Below are positions 16,954 through 25,558 of a stretch of 44,910 nucleotides of DNA, piece by piece. This DNA comes from Chlamydia trachomatis (GTDB lineage: Bacteria > Chlamydiota > Chlamydiia > Chlamydiales > Rhabdochlamydiaceae): positions 1 to 44,910 of the forward strand of contig CAMCLJ010000007.1 in NCBI GenBank assembly GCA_945875745.1, in the 5' to 3' direction. Under the pieces are notes generated by a model. It saw nothing but the letters and a program-made list of their open reading frames with translations, had not been told where the DNA came from and ran no database searches. Every line of letters starts with the position of its first letter. Positions within the stretch are counted from its first letter, which is position 1. The position numbers and the translations under genes are program-made.

Positions 16954-17184
16954 TTAATGAACAAGCTCTAAACGAACACGTCTACCAAATCTAGCACCGA
17001 CGGTCATAGCGATTGTACGCAGAGATTTAATCGTTTTCCCCTGCCTGCCGACTACCCTAGCCACATCTTCATCGGAGACTCTGACTTCAATGATTGTTCC
17101 CTGCTGTCCGTCAATGATTTGCACATCCACCAGATCGGGTTTATCTACTAAGTTTTTGATTAAGTAAGCGATAAATTCTTTCAT
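16954..17184 (-). CDS. khpA: KH-domain RNA-binding protein KhpA
   Basis: A 76-residue single KH domain of the KhpA (YlqC, UPF0109) family, a small RNA chaperone. The GxxG loop is GRQG (46-49) in VARVVGRQGKTIKSLRTI. Full length, with an ATG start. In other bacteria it pairs with the Jag-type protein KhpB, which is not in this window. It is divergent from the small ORF at 17481 across a 296-bp gap with inverted repeats, and is followed by its own terminator. Confidence 0.93.
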   Translation of the reverse strand: MKEFIAYLIKNLVDKPDLVDVQIIDGQQGTIIEVRVSDEDVARVVGRQGKTIKSLRTIAMTVGARFGRRVRLELVH

Positions 17185-17237
17185 ATACCCGTACTGTTTA
17201 AGTTCTAGAATTTTCTGTTATTTCACGACAAAACAAT

Positions 17238-17306
17238 GTGTTTGTTACCATTATTTCTTTTTAATAGAAAAGCGGTCGCTAGCGCTTATCTAACAAACAC
17301 TTGACA
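17238..17306. promoter_or_regulatory. Nested inverted repeats abutting a TTGACA box
   Basis: A perfect 10-bp inverted pair GTGTTTGTTA (17238-17247) / TAACAAACAC (17291-17300) encloses a smaller pair AAGCG/CGCTT (about 17269-17286). The right arm is directly followed by TTGACA (17301-17306), a consensus -35 for rightward transcription, though no good -10 lies 17 nt further. It is in the gap between divergent khpA and the ORF at 17481, so an operator or structured leader for either is possible. Confidence 0.45.
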
Positions 17307-17480
17307 TAGTCTCTATGATTTGAAAAATTAATGCAATATATGTATGCGCTCAGGATCATTTGGCGATCTTGGAGAAACGATAAAAAATAAAATAAAGATT
17401 AGATTAAAATCGCTTGAATTATTTTCTGAAGATCGTTAGATTACCTTATCTGATTTATATAAGGAGTTATCAAAACCATC

Positions 17481-17669
17481 ATGGCACATTCAATAAATTC
17501 TACTCTAACAATACCAAAGCCTACTGAAGAAATTTCAAAAGAAAATATAACAAACAAACAAAAAGACAAAGATACAAGTGCAAAGGCTTCTTCGATTGCT
17601 CAGGTCATATTGAATGTCTTGCAAGCAGGCCCATATACGATTCATCGAATGCGTTACTCTCCGTCATAA
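17481..17669 (+). CDS. Small hypothetical protein
   Basis: A 62-residue polar protein, Lys/Ser/Thr rich at the front (ISKENITNKQKDKDTSAKAS), with a short helical segment IAQVILNVLQAG near the end. AAGGAG lies 14 nt before the ATG, rather far. I recognise no family. It stands alone and converges on ftsQ. A second short frame (17344-17439, 31 codons) upstream lacks a ribosome binding site. Confidence 0.45.
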   Translation: MAHSINSTLTIPKPTEEISKENITNKQKDKDTSAKASSIAQVILNVLQAGPYTIHRMRYSPS

Positions 17670-17684
17670 ATAATTATCCTTACC

Positions 17685-18608
17685 TTATCCCCTGTCTATC
17701 TCTTCGACATAAGCTAACTGATCTAAACGCAAATCGACTACAGTCTCTCGGACTCCGCTTTGTTTTTCCTGAGACATCGCACCGGTTCGAATAGAGTCTG
17801 CTGAAAGCAGTTGAGCTCTGAGCTCAAGGTAATTACCCAGCTCTTGGGGATATCGATCTGAACTGAGCCTTAGATAATGGATACATTGAATAGATTCGGA
17901 CAAAGAACCCTCCGATTCATTTTCGATGACTGCCACAATCTCTCTTTTACCTAAATTACTGTCAAAAGCCCTAGATACATCGATCCTTCTAACCCGAAAT
18001 AGATCGTTCCCATAAAGCTTTAGTCTTTCCATTACATCGAAAGCTAAATCAATAACAGGACCTTGTAAAGGAGCATTCCAATCAGCTTTAGGCCACAATC
18101 TTTTCAGAGGTTCTATCGCAAATTCCGATAACCCTAAATAGATCTCAGGAAGATTTTTTGGTGGGAAAAATGGGTACATTGGGATCAGAAAACCCTCTTT
18201 ATCTACCCCTATATTTTCATAGTCATACATCCAAGCAACAGGCTGTCGTACTGTATAGTCTACATAAAGGCTGGATGGTTCAATGACTTTTAAATCAGCT
18301 GCTTTAATCAAAGGGGAGGAAAGAAGAGTCTGTCTAGCTTTTTGAAGATTGAACTTTGAAGTAGGCTGTGGCAAATCTTTGGATAAACTCATAAGTTCAG
18401 CTAAATATTCTGATCGCAGAGGTTCTTTTTGAGGACCCGTTTGAATAAGTGATGTAATAATTGGAACGACTTTCTTTTCGATCCGATCCGATTGATACAG
18501 AAAAAAGGTAAATAAAGCATGCCCAGAACCTGATATAATCAGGGTAGAACTCACAATCCAAGATAAAGCTTCTATAACAGAAAAGCGAACTTCACCTTTC
18601 TTGCGCAT
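17685..18608 (-). CDS. ftsQ: Cell division protein FtsQ-like (POTRA)
   Basis: A 307-residue single-pass membrane protein: short basic cytoplasmic start (MRKKGEVRF), one membrane helix (about residues 8-35), then a periplasmic POTRA-type domain (SPLIKAADLKVIEPSSLYVDYTVRQPVAWMYDYENIGVDKEG split over strands) and an FtsQ/DivIB beta domain. The pattern of -VRQPVA- followed by VDKEGFLIP is typical of FtsQ. It is the last gene of the mur operon and overlaps murC by 17 nt. The frame is open to 18653, but the ATG at 18608 fits the usual FtsQ topology. From memory CT764 is the matching gene. Confidence 0.83.
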   Translation of the reverse strand: MRKKGEVRFSVIEALSWIVSSTLIISGSGHALFTFFLYQSDRIEKKVVPIITSLIQTGPQKEPLRSEYLAELMSLSKDLPQPTSKFNLQKARQTLLSSPLIKAADLKVIEPSSLYVDYTVRQPVAWMYDYENIGVDKEGFLIPMYPFFPPKNLPEIYLGLSEFAIEPLKRLWPKADWNAPLQGPVIDLAFDVMERLKLYGNDLFRVRRIDVSRAFDSNLGKREIVAVIENESEGSLSESIQCIHYLRLSSDRYPQELGNYLELRAQLLSADSIRTGAMSQEKQSGVRETVVDLRLDQLAYVEEIDRG

Positions 18609-19980
18609 AATCACTGTCCGATTGCTGCAACCGTTGTAATAAAATGGGTCCATCTTTCGTGATATCTCCAGCCCCCATTGTAATCACCACATCTCCTTCT
18701 CTGACAAAGCCTGCCAAGAATTCAACAAGAACATCTTTACGCAGGTGATATATATCCTTATGTCTAGCAGATAAGACCTTTTGATAGAGCGTCTCGGTAT
18801 TAATTCCTGGGATAGGGACCTCACCTGCTCCATATAAATCAGTTAATATCACAACATCTGCATCAGAAAACGCCTCTGCAAACCCATCTATACAGTCTCT
18901 AGTTCTACTATAACGATGAGGCTGAAATACAACAACTAAACGACTGTGAGTAAATGCTAGCCGAAAAGCTTTTAAAGTGACAGCTACTTCAGTGGGGTGA
19001 TGGCCATAGTCATCATAAATAGATACCCCCCCTTCATTACCTATGCAATCGGCGCGACGGCATACGCCTTGAAAGGAGATAAATGCCTTTCTTAAAGCCA
19101 GCTCGCTGGCGCCAAGACTTAAAACTAAAGCAAAGACTGCAGCTGCATTTAAAGCGTTATGACGGCCAAGTAAGGGGACTTGTATGTCTTTATATATTAT
19201 ATCGTCGATAGTTACAGAAAAAGAACATATAAAGCCCTGTTGGATAAAATTACCCACACAAACATCAGCAGAGGAATCAAAACCATAACTGAGACCTATC
19301 AAATCAAGCTTGGCAAGTCGATCATCATCTTTACACCAGAAAAAGTGTCTTTTATCCGTTACTTTTTCGGAGAAATTACAAAAACCATCAACTAAAGCCT
19401 GTTCCGTGTGCCAATAATTCAAATGATCTAAACCGATATTAGTAATAATTGCACCCTTAGCGCTCGGATAAGCTAAAAAGGTCCCATCACTTTCGTCTGC
19501 TTCTGCTACAAAAAAAGCCCCTTGCCCAGATTTTGAGTTAACCCCAAAGTTTTTCAACACTCCACCCACGGCAAATGTGGGATCCCACCCTAAGTATTCA
19601 AGAACATATGAAAGTAAAGAAGAAGTGGTTGTTTTACCATGAGTACCTGTAACAAGCAGGGGCTGGGTATCACCCATCAAATAAGCTAACAACTCTGATC
19701 TATGCATCAGGGGCAGACCTAATCTCTTAGCTTCGAGCAACTCAAGATTTTCTGCTTTAATATCCGTGGTATAGACGACCTTTGACACACCAGATACATG
19801 AGATGAAGAGTGGGAAGAAAAAATCTGAGCACCCGCCAGTTCAAGCTCTTGAGTAATCAAAGAACAAACCCGATCACTACCCGAGACCTGCTCTCCTTTC
19901 TGCAATAGAATGCGAGCTAGGCCACTCATTCCAATACCGCCAATCCCGATAAAATGATATAACTGATTCATATACCCCAT
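18592..19980 (-). CDS. murC: UDP-N-acetylmuramate--L-alanine ligase, not fused to Ddl
   Basis: Adds the first amino acid of the peptidoglycan stem peptide. The N-terminal Rossmann motif GIGGIGMSGLARIL, the ATP site VTGTHGKTTTSSLL and DDYGHHPTEVAVTL are intact, with length 462. In Chlamydia the MurC and Ddl activities sit in one polypeptide; here the protein ends after the MurC domain and ftsQ follows, with no ddl anywhere in the window. Start choice between ATG 19980 and ATG 19971 is open; GGGG lies before the second. The gap to murG is 3 nt. Confidence 0.96.
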   Translation of the reverse strand: MGYMNQLYHFIGIGGIGMSGLARILLQKGEQVSGSDRVCSLITQELELAGAQIFSSHSSSHVSGVSKVVYTTDIKAENLELLEAKRLGLPLMHRSELLAYLMGDTQPLLVTGTHGKTTTSSLLSYVLEYLGWDPTFAVGGVLKNFGVNSKSGQGAFFVAEADESDGTFLAYPSAKGAIITNIGLDHLNYWHTEQALVDGFCNFSEKVTDKRHFFWCKDDDRLAKLDLIGLSYGFDSSADVCVGNFIQQGFICSFSVTIDDIIYKDIQVPLLGRHNALNAAAVFALVLSLGASELALRKAFISFQGVCRRADCIGNEGGVSIYDDYGHHPTEVAVTLKAFRLAFTHSRLVVVFQPHRYSRTRDCIDGFAEAFSDADVVILTDLYGAGEVPIPGINTETLYQKVLSARHKDIYHLRKDVLVEFLAGFVREGDVVITMGAGDITKDGPILLQRLQQSDSDYAQER

Positions 19981-19983
19981 TTT

Positions 19984-21081
19984 TTATGATGTCATGATTT
20001 TATTAATGAGATCACTCAAGCTAGCAGAGGGTCTTGAATCCTTAAAAAGAGAGATTGCCTCTTGCCTGCTAGTTAAATCTTCAACGGTGAGAATATCTTT
20101 AAAGCAAGCGTAGATAGCAGAAGGAGTAATGTACTTTTCTTCTAAACAAATTGCGAAACCAAGCTTTTGCAATTCCAAAGCATTGATATACTGATGATCC
20201 TCCGAGGCTCCAGGAAACGGAACTAAAATGGCTGGCACACCGAATCTAATGAGTTCGGCAATTGTAACAGCTCCTGCCCTACACATAGCAAAATCAGCGG
20301 CAGACCATGCATAAGACATATTCTCTTCGAAAGATTTAACGCAAGCTTTCACGCCAATAGATCGATACCGTTCCGAGACCTCTGATGGATCGATAGAGCG
20401 ACCTGTAAAATGAATAACCTGCAATTTCATCCCCTGACTTTTAGCAATCGCAATCCCATCGATAACAGATTCATTAAGAGCCCTGGCACCCTGCGATCCT
20501 CCAAAAACTAAAAGGGTCTTGCCTGTTACAGATAATCCAAAATAAGCAAGGGCTTCTTTTTTCGAAATCTCTTTAGGTAGATCATTTTGCCAAAAAGGGA
20601 CAGTAACAGGATAAGTATTGCCGTGCATATATATTGAGCTACTTGAAAATTGTACGGCTGATACAGATGCAAAACGGGAAAAAAATCGATTGACCCTACC
20701 TGGCAAAACATTTGATTCAAAAAGGACGTATTTCTTAGCCTTTAAGGTCGCTGCCATCAGTATGGGAGCGGTGTGGAAACTACCAAAGCCAACAATCAAA
20801 TCTGGCTGGCTCTTTTGGATAACCCGCCATGATTGATAGAGCCCTTTTAGCAAATTAGCAAACGTTTTAAAATAAGAAATAGGATTTGTTTTCTTTAATG
20901 TGGCAGAGGCGATTGTCGTATATGAAAAAAGATCTCTTTGAAAGTACTGATTTGAATCTAGCTTTGCACCAGCAAAATATACATCATACCCCTCTTTCAC
21001 CAAATCTTGGGCGAGGGCCTGGGCTGGAAACATATGTCCACCAGTTCCTCCGGCCGCAATCAAAACCTTTTTCTTATGCAT
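19984..21081 (-). CDS. murG: Lipid II synthase MurG (GT28)
   Basis: Adds GlcNAc to lipid I at the inner face of the membrane. GGTGGHMFPA at residues 11-20, GGSQGAR in the middle, and CRAGAVTIAELIRFGVPAILVPFPGASEDHQ-type sequence in the C-terminal nucleotide-binding half are all standard; length 365. Its ATG lies inside the end of ftsW (8-nt overlap), so translation is coupled. Confidence 0.97.
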   Translation of the reverse strand: MHKKKVLIAAGGTGGHMFPAQALAQDLVKEGYDVYFAGAKLDSNQYFQRDLFSYTTIASATLKKTNPISYFKTFANLLKGLYQSWRVIQKSQPDLIVGFGSFHTAPILMAATLKAKKYVLFESNVLPGRVNRFFSRFASVSAVQFSSSSIYMHGNTYPVTVPFWQNDLPKEISKKEALAYFGLSVTGKTLLVFGGSQGARALNESVIDGIAIAKSQGMKLQVIHFTGRSIDPSEVSERYRSIGVKACVKSFEENMSYAWSAADFAMCRAGAVTIAELIRFGVPAILVPFPGASEDHQYINALELQKLGFAICLEEKYITPSAIYACFKDILTVEDLTSRQEAISLFKDSRPSASLSDLINKIMTS

Positions 21082-22174
21082 GTGATGACTGAATGTTGGA
21101 TTTGTTAATATTAAAAAGGATACTCATTGCCATAAAATTCACAAGCAAAGATGAACCCCCCTGACTAAAAAATGGAAGATTTGTCCCCTTACTAGGCAGC
21201 AATCCTGAAACGACACCTAGATTCAGGAACGCTTGAAAACATAATAAATACACAATAACTGAGGCAAGATATAATCCTTGAGGATCCGATGCTCTAAATG
21301 CAATAGAAAAACCGATAAAGCCTACGATAATATAAAGAAGAATCAAGGTAATCATACCTACAAACCCAAATTCTTCAGCAAAAATTGCAGCAATATAATC
21401 ACTACGTGCCTCAGGCAAGTAATTCATTTTTTGGACACTCTCCCCAAAACCTCTGCCCGAAAGTCTACCCGATCCAGCTGCAATTTTCGCTTGATGGGGC
21501 TGATGCCCTTTTCCTTGCAGATCAAGCTCTGGATGTAAGTAAATCCGTATTCTATCTGGAACGTGACTCATTTGTGATGCTGCCACTCCCCCTATTAATA
21601 CTAAAACGAGTAAAGGAAACACCCAAAAGACCCAACGGAGCCTGGTCAGTAAAAAAAGTGCAATTAAAGCACTTAGAATAATCACAACAGTGCCGTTATC
21701 TGGTTCGATAAGTACCAGTCCTAAAGGGATAGAAAGGATTGCAATTAAACGGAGAAATTCTTTTAAAATAAAGGGGCGATTAATCTCGCAAACCTTATGA
21801 ATATAATACATCGGTATCAAATACTTAACGAATTCAGAAGGCTGAAAAGAATTACCAAAAATATTAATCCAACGATGCGCGCCGTTAATTTGAAGCCCTA
21901 TACCTGGAATAAACACTAAAGCGAGTAAGATAGTAAAAAACAAAAGCAGGGGCCCGCTTAACTTTAAAATCGTTTCATATCCAAGCCCCCACACAATAAA
22001 AGAACAAATACCACCGACAATTGCGTATAACAATTGCTTAATCAAGGCATGATGAATGTTTTTATCTAATGCCCGATCAAGAACTTCAGCGGCAGTAGTA
22101 TTAAATACCATTAAAAGGCCCATCGCAAAAATAATAGAGATTGCAATCAGCAGAGCTAGACCTTTTTTATTCAT
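21074..22174 (-). CDS. ftsW: SEDS peptidoglycan polymerase FtsW
   Basis: A ten-helix-type membrane protein of the SEDS family that polymerises lipid II at the division site together with a class B PBP. KGTNLPFFSQGGSSLLVNF near the C-terminus, the GRGFGESVQK..LPEARSDYIAAIFAEEFGF loop and GIGLQINGAHRWI are diagnostic. FtsW rather than RodA is inferred from its place between murD/nlpD and murG. A TAGGA element precedes the ATG. Confidence 0.95.
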   Translation of the reverse strand: MNKKGLALLIAISIIFAMGLLMVFNTTAAEVLDRALDKNIHHALIKQLLYAIVGGICSFIVWGLGYETILKLSGPLLLFFTILLALVFIPGIGLQINGAHRWINIFGNSFQPSEFVKYLIPMYYIHKVCEINRPFILKEFLRLIAILSIPLGLVLIEPDNGTVVIILSALIALFLLTRLRWVFWVFPLLVLVLIGGVAASQMSHVPDRIRIYLHPELDLQGKGHQPHQAKIAAGSGRLSGRGFGESVQKMNYLPEARSDYIAAIFAEEFGFVGMITLILLYIIVGFIGFSIAFRASDPQGLYLASVIVYLLCFQAFLNLGVVSGLLPSKGTNLPFFSQGGSSLLVNFMAMSILFNINKSNIQSSHA

Positions 22175-22179
22175 AATTC

Positions 22180-22929
22180 CTATCTAATTCTGATTTGATC
22201 GCCAGGTTTTAACTTTCGAGCTCTAGCCTCGTCTATGTTATTTAAACGAAGAAGATCTTCTACCTTTAAGTGGTTTTTTACAGCGATTGTCCATGGATTA
22301 TCACCAGATTTTACTGTATAATACTTTACAGAAACATCTGATTTAGATCCGGCAGCAGCAGTAGTTGCAGCAGTAGTTGATATATTACTATTGGGGACTT
22401 TTAACACCTGTCCGATATGAAGACTTGTCGATGACAGCTTGTTAATCTTCATGAGTTCTTGGACACTGGTATTATTTGCCCTAGCAATCTTTTCAAGGAC
22501 ATCTCCTTTTTTCACTATCCATTCTTTAAAAGCAGGTGCTGGGTTAGCTATAGCAGTTACAGGTTTTAATGCGGGTGCGTTTTCTATGGCTTTAGTCAAA
22601 GCATTTAGGTCGTCCACAAAACTCTGAGAGGGGGCAGGTAGAGCAAGTGCCACAACAGCTGGAGTCACATTATCTAATGATGGCTCTTCCTGACTTGTTG
22701 GAAGGGGATTTACTTTAGCATACTGGCTGAGCACCTGATCTACCTCATCTGCTAACACAGGCTTATGCTCCACCCGTGCGATAGATGGTTGAATAGATAA
22801 AGAAGGTTGTTCGGACACCTTCGTGAAAGATTCAGATTGACCTGGGTTCTTCAAAGCACTGACAAATAGAATAATTAACAGTCCGGCATTGATCAATGCC
22901 GCTACAATGATGGTATCTCTGCGGCTCAT
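22180..22929 (-). CDS. nlpD: LysM-repeat envelope protein, NlpD-like without peptidase domain
   Basis: A 249-residue protein with an N-terminal membrane helix (8-26), a Pro/Ser/Ala-rich linker (about 27-130), and two LysM domains at 136-179 (VKKGDVLEKIARANN...) and 203-249 (VKSGDNPWTIAVKN...). LysM domains bind glycan chains of peptidoglycan. No M23/LytM domain follows, so it cannot itself act as a peptidase; it may recruit or activate a hydrolase such as AmiA. It overlaps murD by 4 nt. From memory chlamydial NlpD (CT759) has the same place in the cluster. Confidence 0.88.
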   Translation of the reverse strand: MSRRDTIIVAALINAGLLIILFVSALKNPGQSESFTKVSEQPSLSIQPSIARVEHKPVLADEVDQVLSQYAKVNPLPTSQEEPSLDNVTPAVVALALPAPSQSFVDDLNALTKAIENAPALKPVTAIANPAPAFKEWIVKKGDVLEKIARANNTSVQELMKINKLSSTSLHIGQVLKVPNSNISTTAATTAAAGSKSDVSVKYYTVKSGDNPWTIAVKNHLKVEDLLRLNNIDEARARKLKPGDQIRIR

Positions 22930-24272
22930 ATTTGTTTACTCCTCTCTTCTAACTGATTTACACATTTTTGGAATTCTTCGCCCCTATGAGCGTAATCTCG
23001 AAACATATCAAAACTAGAACAACCTGGCGATAATAATACAATATCCCCAACTACAGCTAAGCTAGCTGCTAAGGCAACAGCCTCTGCGAGGGATGCAACC
23101 TGTGTTACTTTAAAAAATAGAGCTAATTCTTGACGAATTTTTTCTGCAGCCTGCCCAAAAACGACTAACTCTTTAACTCTACCTTTAAAGGACTCTTTCC
23201 ATAACACATAAGATGCACCTTTATCGACTCCACCCGCAAGTAAAATAATCGGTCCTTGTAGCGCTATGACTGCATGAATCACGGCGTCAATATTAGTCCC
23301 TTTACTATCATCATAAAAACTCACCCCATCTATATTACGTACAAACTCAATGCGGTGTGAAGGTTTCTTAAATGTAGAAAAAGCCTCTACAAACTGCTTA
23401 CTGGAAATGCCTAAAGTTTTACAAAGACCCCAAGCGGCTAAAGCATTCATCGCATCATGTTTTGCAAGACAGCCCCTTTGACTTACAATAAAAGAATCTT
23501 CTATCCCTTCTTCTTTGATAACTAATCCATCGCTCCATAGAGAAGAGACAGGGGTATCGCCAAAAGAGATGAACTCATCTTCAAGGAAATTTCCAAATTC
23601 TTTAGAGACTTGAGCTGAAACATAAAAAGGAGCTCCCTGCTTTAAACATCCTTGAAGACGGCACTTAGCAATTGCATAATGATTGATATCCTGATATCGA
23701 TCGAGGTGATCTGGGGAGATATTTAATAAAGCAGCTGCATCAAACACCCGAGACTTCATAGTTTCTAATTGAAAAGAACTGAGCTCTGCCACAATAATTT
23801 CCCCAGGCTCTAAAGAATCAAGCGCTGTAGAAAAAGGCAATCCGATATTACCAAGAGCAATTGCCTTATGCCCTGAGTAATTGAGAACATGCTCCACTAA
23901 AAGGGTAACGGTTGTTTTTCCATTGGTACCAGTTATTGCTACAGCTCTATGACCTGTAAGAGCTCTTAAAGCAAGCTCTGCCTCCCCAAGCACCGGAATC
24001 TGTAAAGAATAAGCCTTTTGAATTATCGGATGGGAAGGGGGAATACCAGGAGAAATAATAACCTCATCAAAAGAAGCAACATCCACATTATCTTTATCGT
24101 TACAGAGAACCAGTCCATCTTGTGTTAAAGCCTGGATCTGATGAGAGGCAGCTATCTTATTGATATTAGCATCAATTCCTACCACTTCATCACCGATCGA
24201 ATGGAGGCACTTAGCACAGGCCTGCCCGGTAATACCCATCCCTATAATTAATACTCTTTTCTTCATATACAA
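22926..24272 (-). CDS. murD: UDP-N-acetylmuramoylalanine--D-glutamate ligase
   Basis: Adds D-glutamate to the stem peptide. The N-terminal UDP-binding Rossmann segment (VLIIGMGITGQACAKC), ATP site ITGTNGKTTVTLL and SFYDDSKGTNIDAV (Mur ligase domain 3) are present; 448 residues is normal. A second ATG two codons in (24266) is an equally possible start. It is 3 nt after mraY and overlaps nlpD by 4 nt. Confidence 0.97.
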   Translation of the reverse strand: MYMKKRVLIIGMGITGQACAKCLHSIGDEVVGIDANINKIAASHQIQALTQDGLVLCNDKDNVDVASFDEVIISPGIPPSHPIIQKAYSLQIPVLGEAELALRALTGHRAVAITGTNGKTTVTLLVEHVLNYSGHKAIALGNIGLPFSTALDSLEPGEIIVAELSSFQLETMKSRVFDAAALLNISPDHLDRYQDINHYAIAKCRLQGCLKQGAPFYVSAQVSKEFGNFLEDEFISFGDTPVSSLWSDGLVIKEEGIEDSFIVSQRGCLAKHDAMNALAAWGLCKTLGISSKQFVEAFSTFKKPSHRIEFVRNIDGVSFYDDSKGTNIDAVIHAVIALQGPIILLAGGVDKGASYVLWKESFKGRVKELVVFGQAAEKIRQELALFFKVTQVASLAEAVALAASLAVVGDIVLLSPGCSSFDMFRDYAHRGEEFQKCVNQLEERSKQI

Positions 24273-24275
24273 AAC

Positions 24276-25502
24276 TTACTGCAATTTTAACGAAGCGACA
24301 CCAAGCATCGCAAGAATTAGACTAATGATCCAAAATCGCAATACAACTTTTGTTTCTGGCCATCCTTTATACTCAAAATGATGATGTAAAGGGGCGCATA
24401 AAAAAATTCTTTTCTTATTCCTTAGCTTATAACTTGCCACCTGTAAAATGACCGATAAAGCTTCAATAACAAAAATGGCTCCCACCAAGGCAAGCAACAG
24501 TTCTCTGCGTAATAAAACGGCGCTAACACCTAGCACACCACCCAAAGCCAAAGATCCTGTATCACCCATAAAAACTTGCGCTGGATAACCGTTGTACCAT
24601 AAAAACCCCATGCACCCACCGGTTAAAGCGAGTAAATACACAGCAATTTCTCCGCTTCCTTCGATATATAAAATATTGAGATATCGAGATAGCTCAATGT
24701 TATTTGAGATAAATGCAAATAAAGCTAAAACAATTGCGACCATAATAGTACAGCCAGAGGCCAGCCCATCTAAACCATCGGTTAAATTGACTGCATTCGA
24801 TGCGCCCGTTATAACAAAAATAATAAAAATACAGACGAATACAATCCCAAGTCCACTACAAACTAAAACGGGATCCTTATAAAAAGGAACGTAATAACGA
24901 CAAATATATTCTTGCGTAGAGAGGGTCGATGAAATAAATTCAGATTCTCCCACTTTTTTTTCAATCTTATGAATTGCCTCTTTTGCCAAGGGAGGCTGTA
25001 GCCAAGCGTTGCAATGGACCGACTCAGTGATAGAAGGCCAAAGCAGATAACCTGCTAAAAAGGTTGAAAGTGCAATTTGAGACAATAACTTTTTTTTACC
25101 AGATAGGCCCTTAGAATTTTTATATTTTAGTTTTAAATAATCATCATAGCCACCGATAAACCCAAGCCAGCAGGTACTAATAAATAGGATCCAAGTAAAT
25201 GACGAATGGGAATCCATCCAAAAAACCATAGAGCAGATTACGGCAGTTAAAATAAGAATACCACCCATGGTTGGAGTATCTTTTTTCTTTTGATGAAGCT
25301 GCGCTAGAACAGGACAATCTTCTGTACGGATCGATTGTCCGATTTTTAATTCATACAGCTTTTTAATAAACCGAGGGCCAAGCAAAACTGTAAAAAGTAA
25401 GCTTGTTAAAGCAGACAGAATCATACGCGTTGAAGAAAAATAAAAAGCAGAAGGGACTTTTACCCCATGAATACTGAGAAATTCAATAAGCAATAGCAGC
25501 AC
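24276..25502 (-). CDS. mraY: Phospho-MurNAc-pentapeptide transferase
   Basis: Makes lipid I on undecaprenyl phosphate. The polytopic membrane protein shows DDYLK (with KKDTPTMGG before it), NAVNLTDGLDGLASG, FMGDTGSLALGG and the histidine loop APLHHHFEYKGWPETKVV. At 408 residues it is longer than the usual ~360. The extra ~50 residues lie between KKLLSQIALSTFLAGYLLWPS and FYKDPVLVCSGLGI and are hydrophilic, so they should form an enlarged loop. This may be a lineage feature. The gap to murF is 56 nt with no gene. Confidence 0.97.
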   Translation of the reverse strand: MLLLLIEFLSIHGVKVPSAFYFSSTRMILSALTSLLFTVLLGPRFIKKLYELKIGQSIRTEDCPVLAQLHQKKKDTPTMGGILILTAVICSMVFWMDSHSSFTWILFISTCWLGFIGGYDDYLKLKYKNSKGLSGKKKLLSQIALSTFLAGYLLWPSITESVHCNAWLQPPLAKEAIHKIEKKVGESEFISSTLSTQEYICRYYVPFYKDPVLVCSGLGIVFVCIFIIFVITGASNAVNLTDGLDGLASGCTIMVAIVLALFAFISNNIELSRYLNILYIEGSGEIAVYLLALTGGCMGFLWYNGYPAQVFMGDTGSLALGGVLGVSAVLLRRELLLALVGAIFVIEALSVILQVASYKLRNKKRIFLCAPLHHHFEYKGWPETKVVLRFWIISLILAMLGVASLKLQ

Positions 25503-25558
25503 AGCAAAAGCATTCCTAGGTCAGATGTTGGGTATAGCTGAATCTTACCTACTGCATG

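Noticed and set aside
17344-17439. 31-codon ORF upstream of the small protein at 17481
   Set aside because: No ribosome binding site and no recognisable pattern; likely chance.
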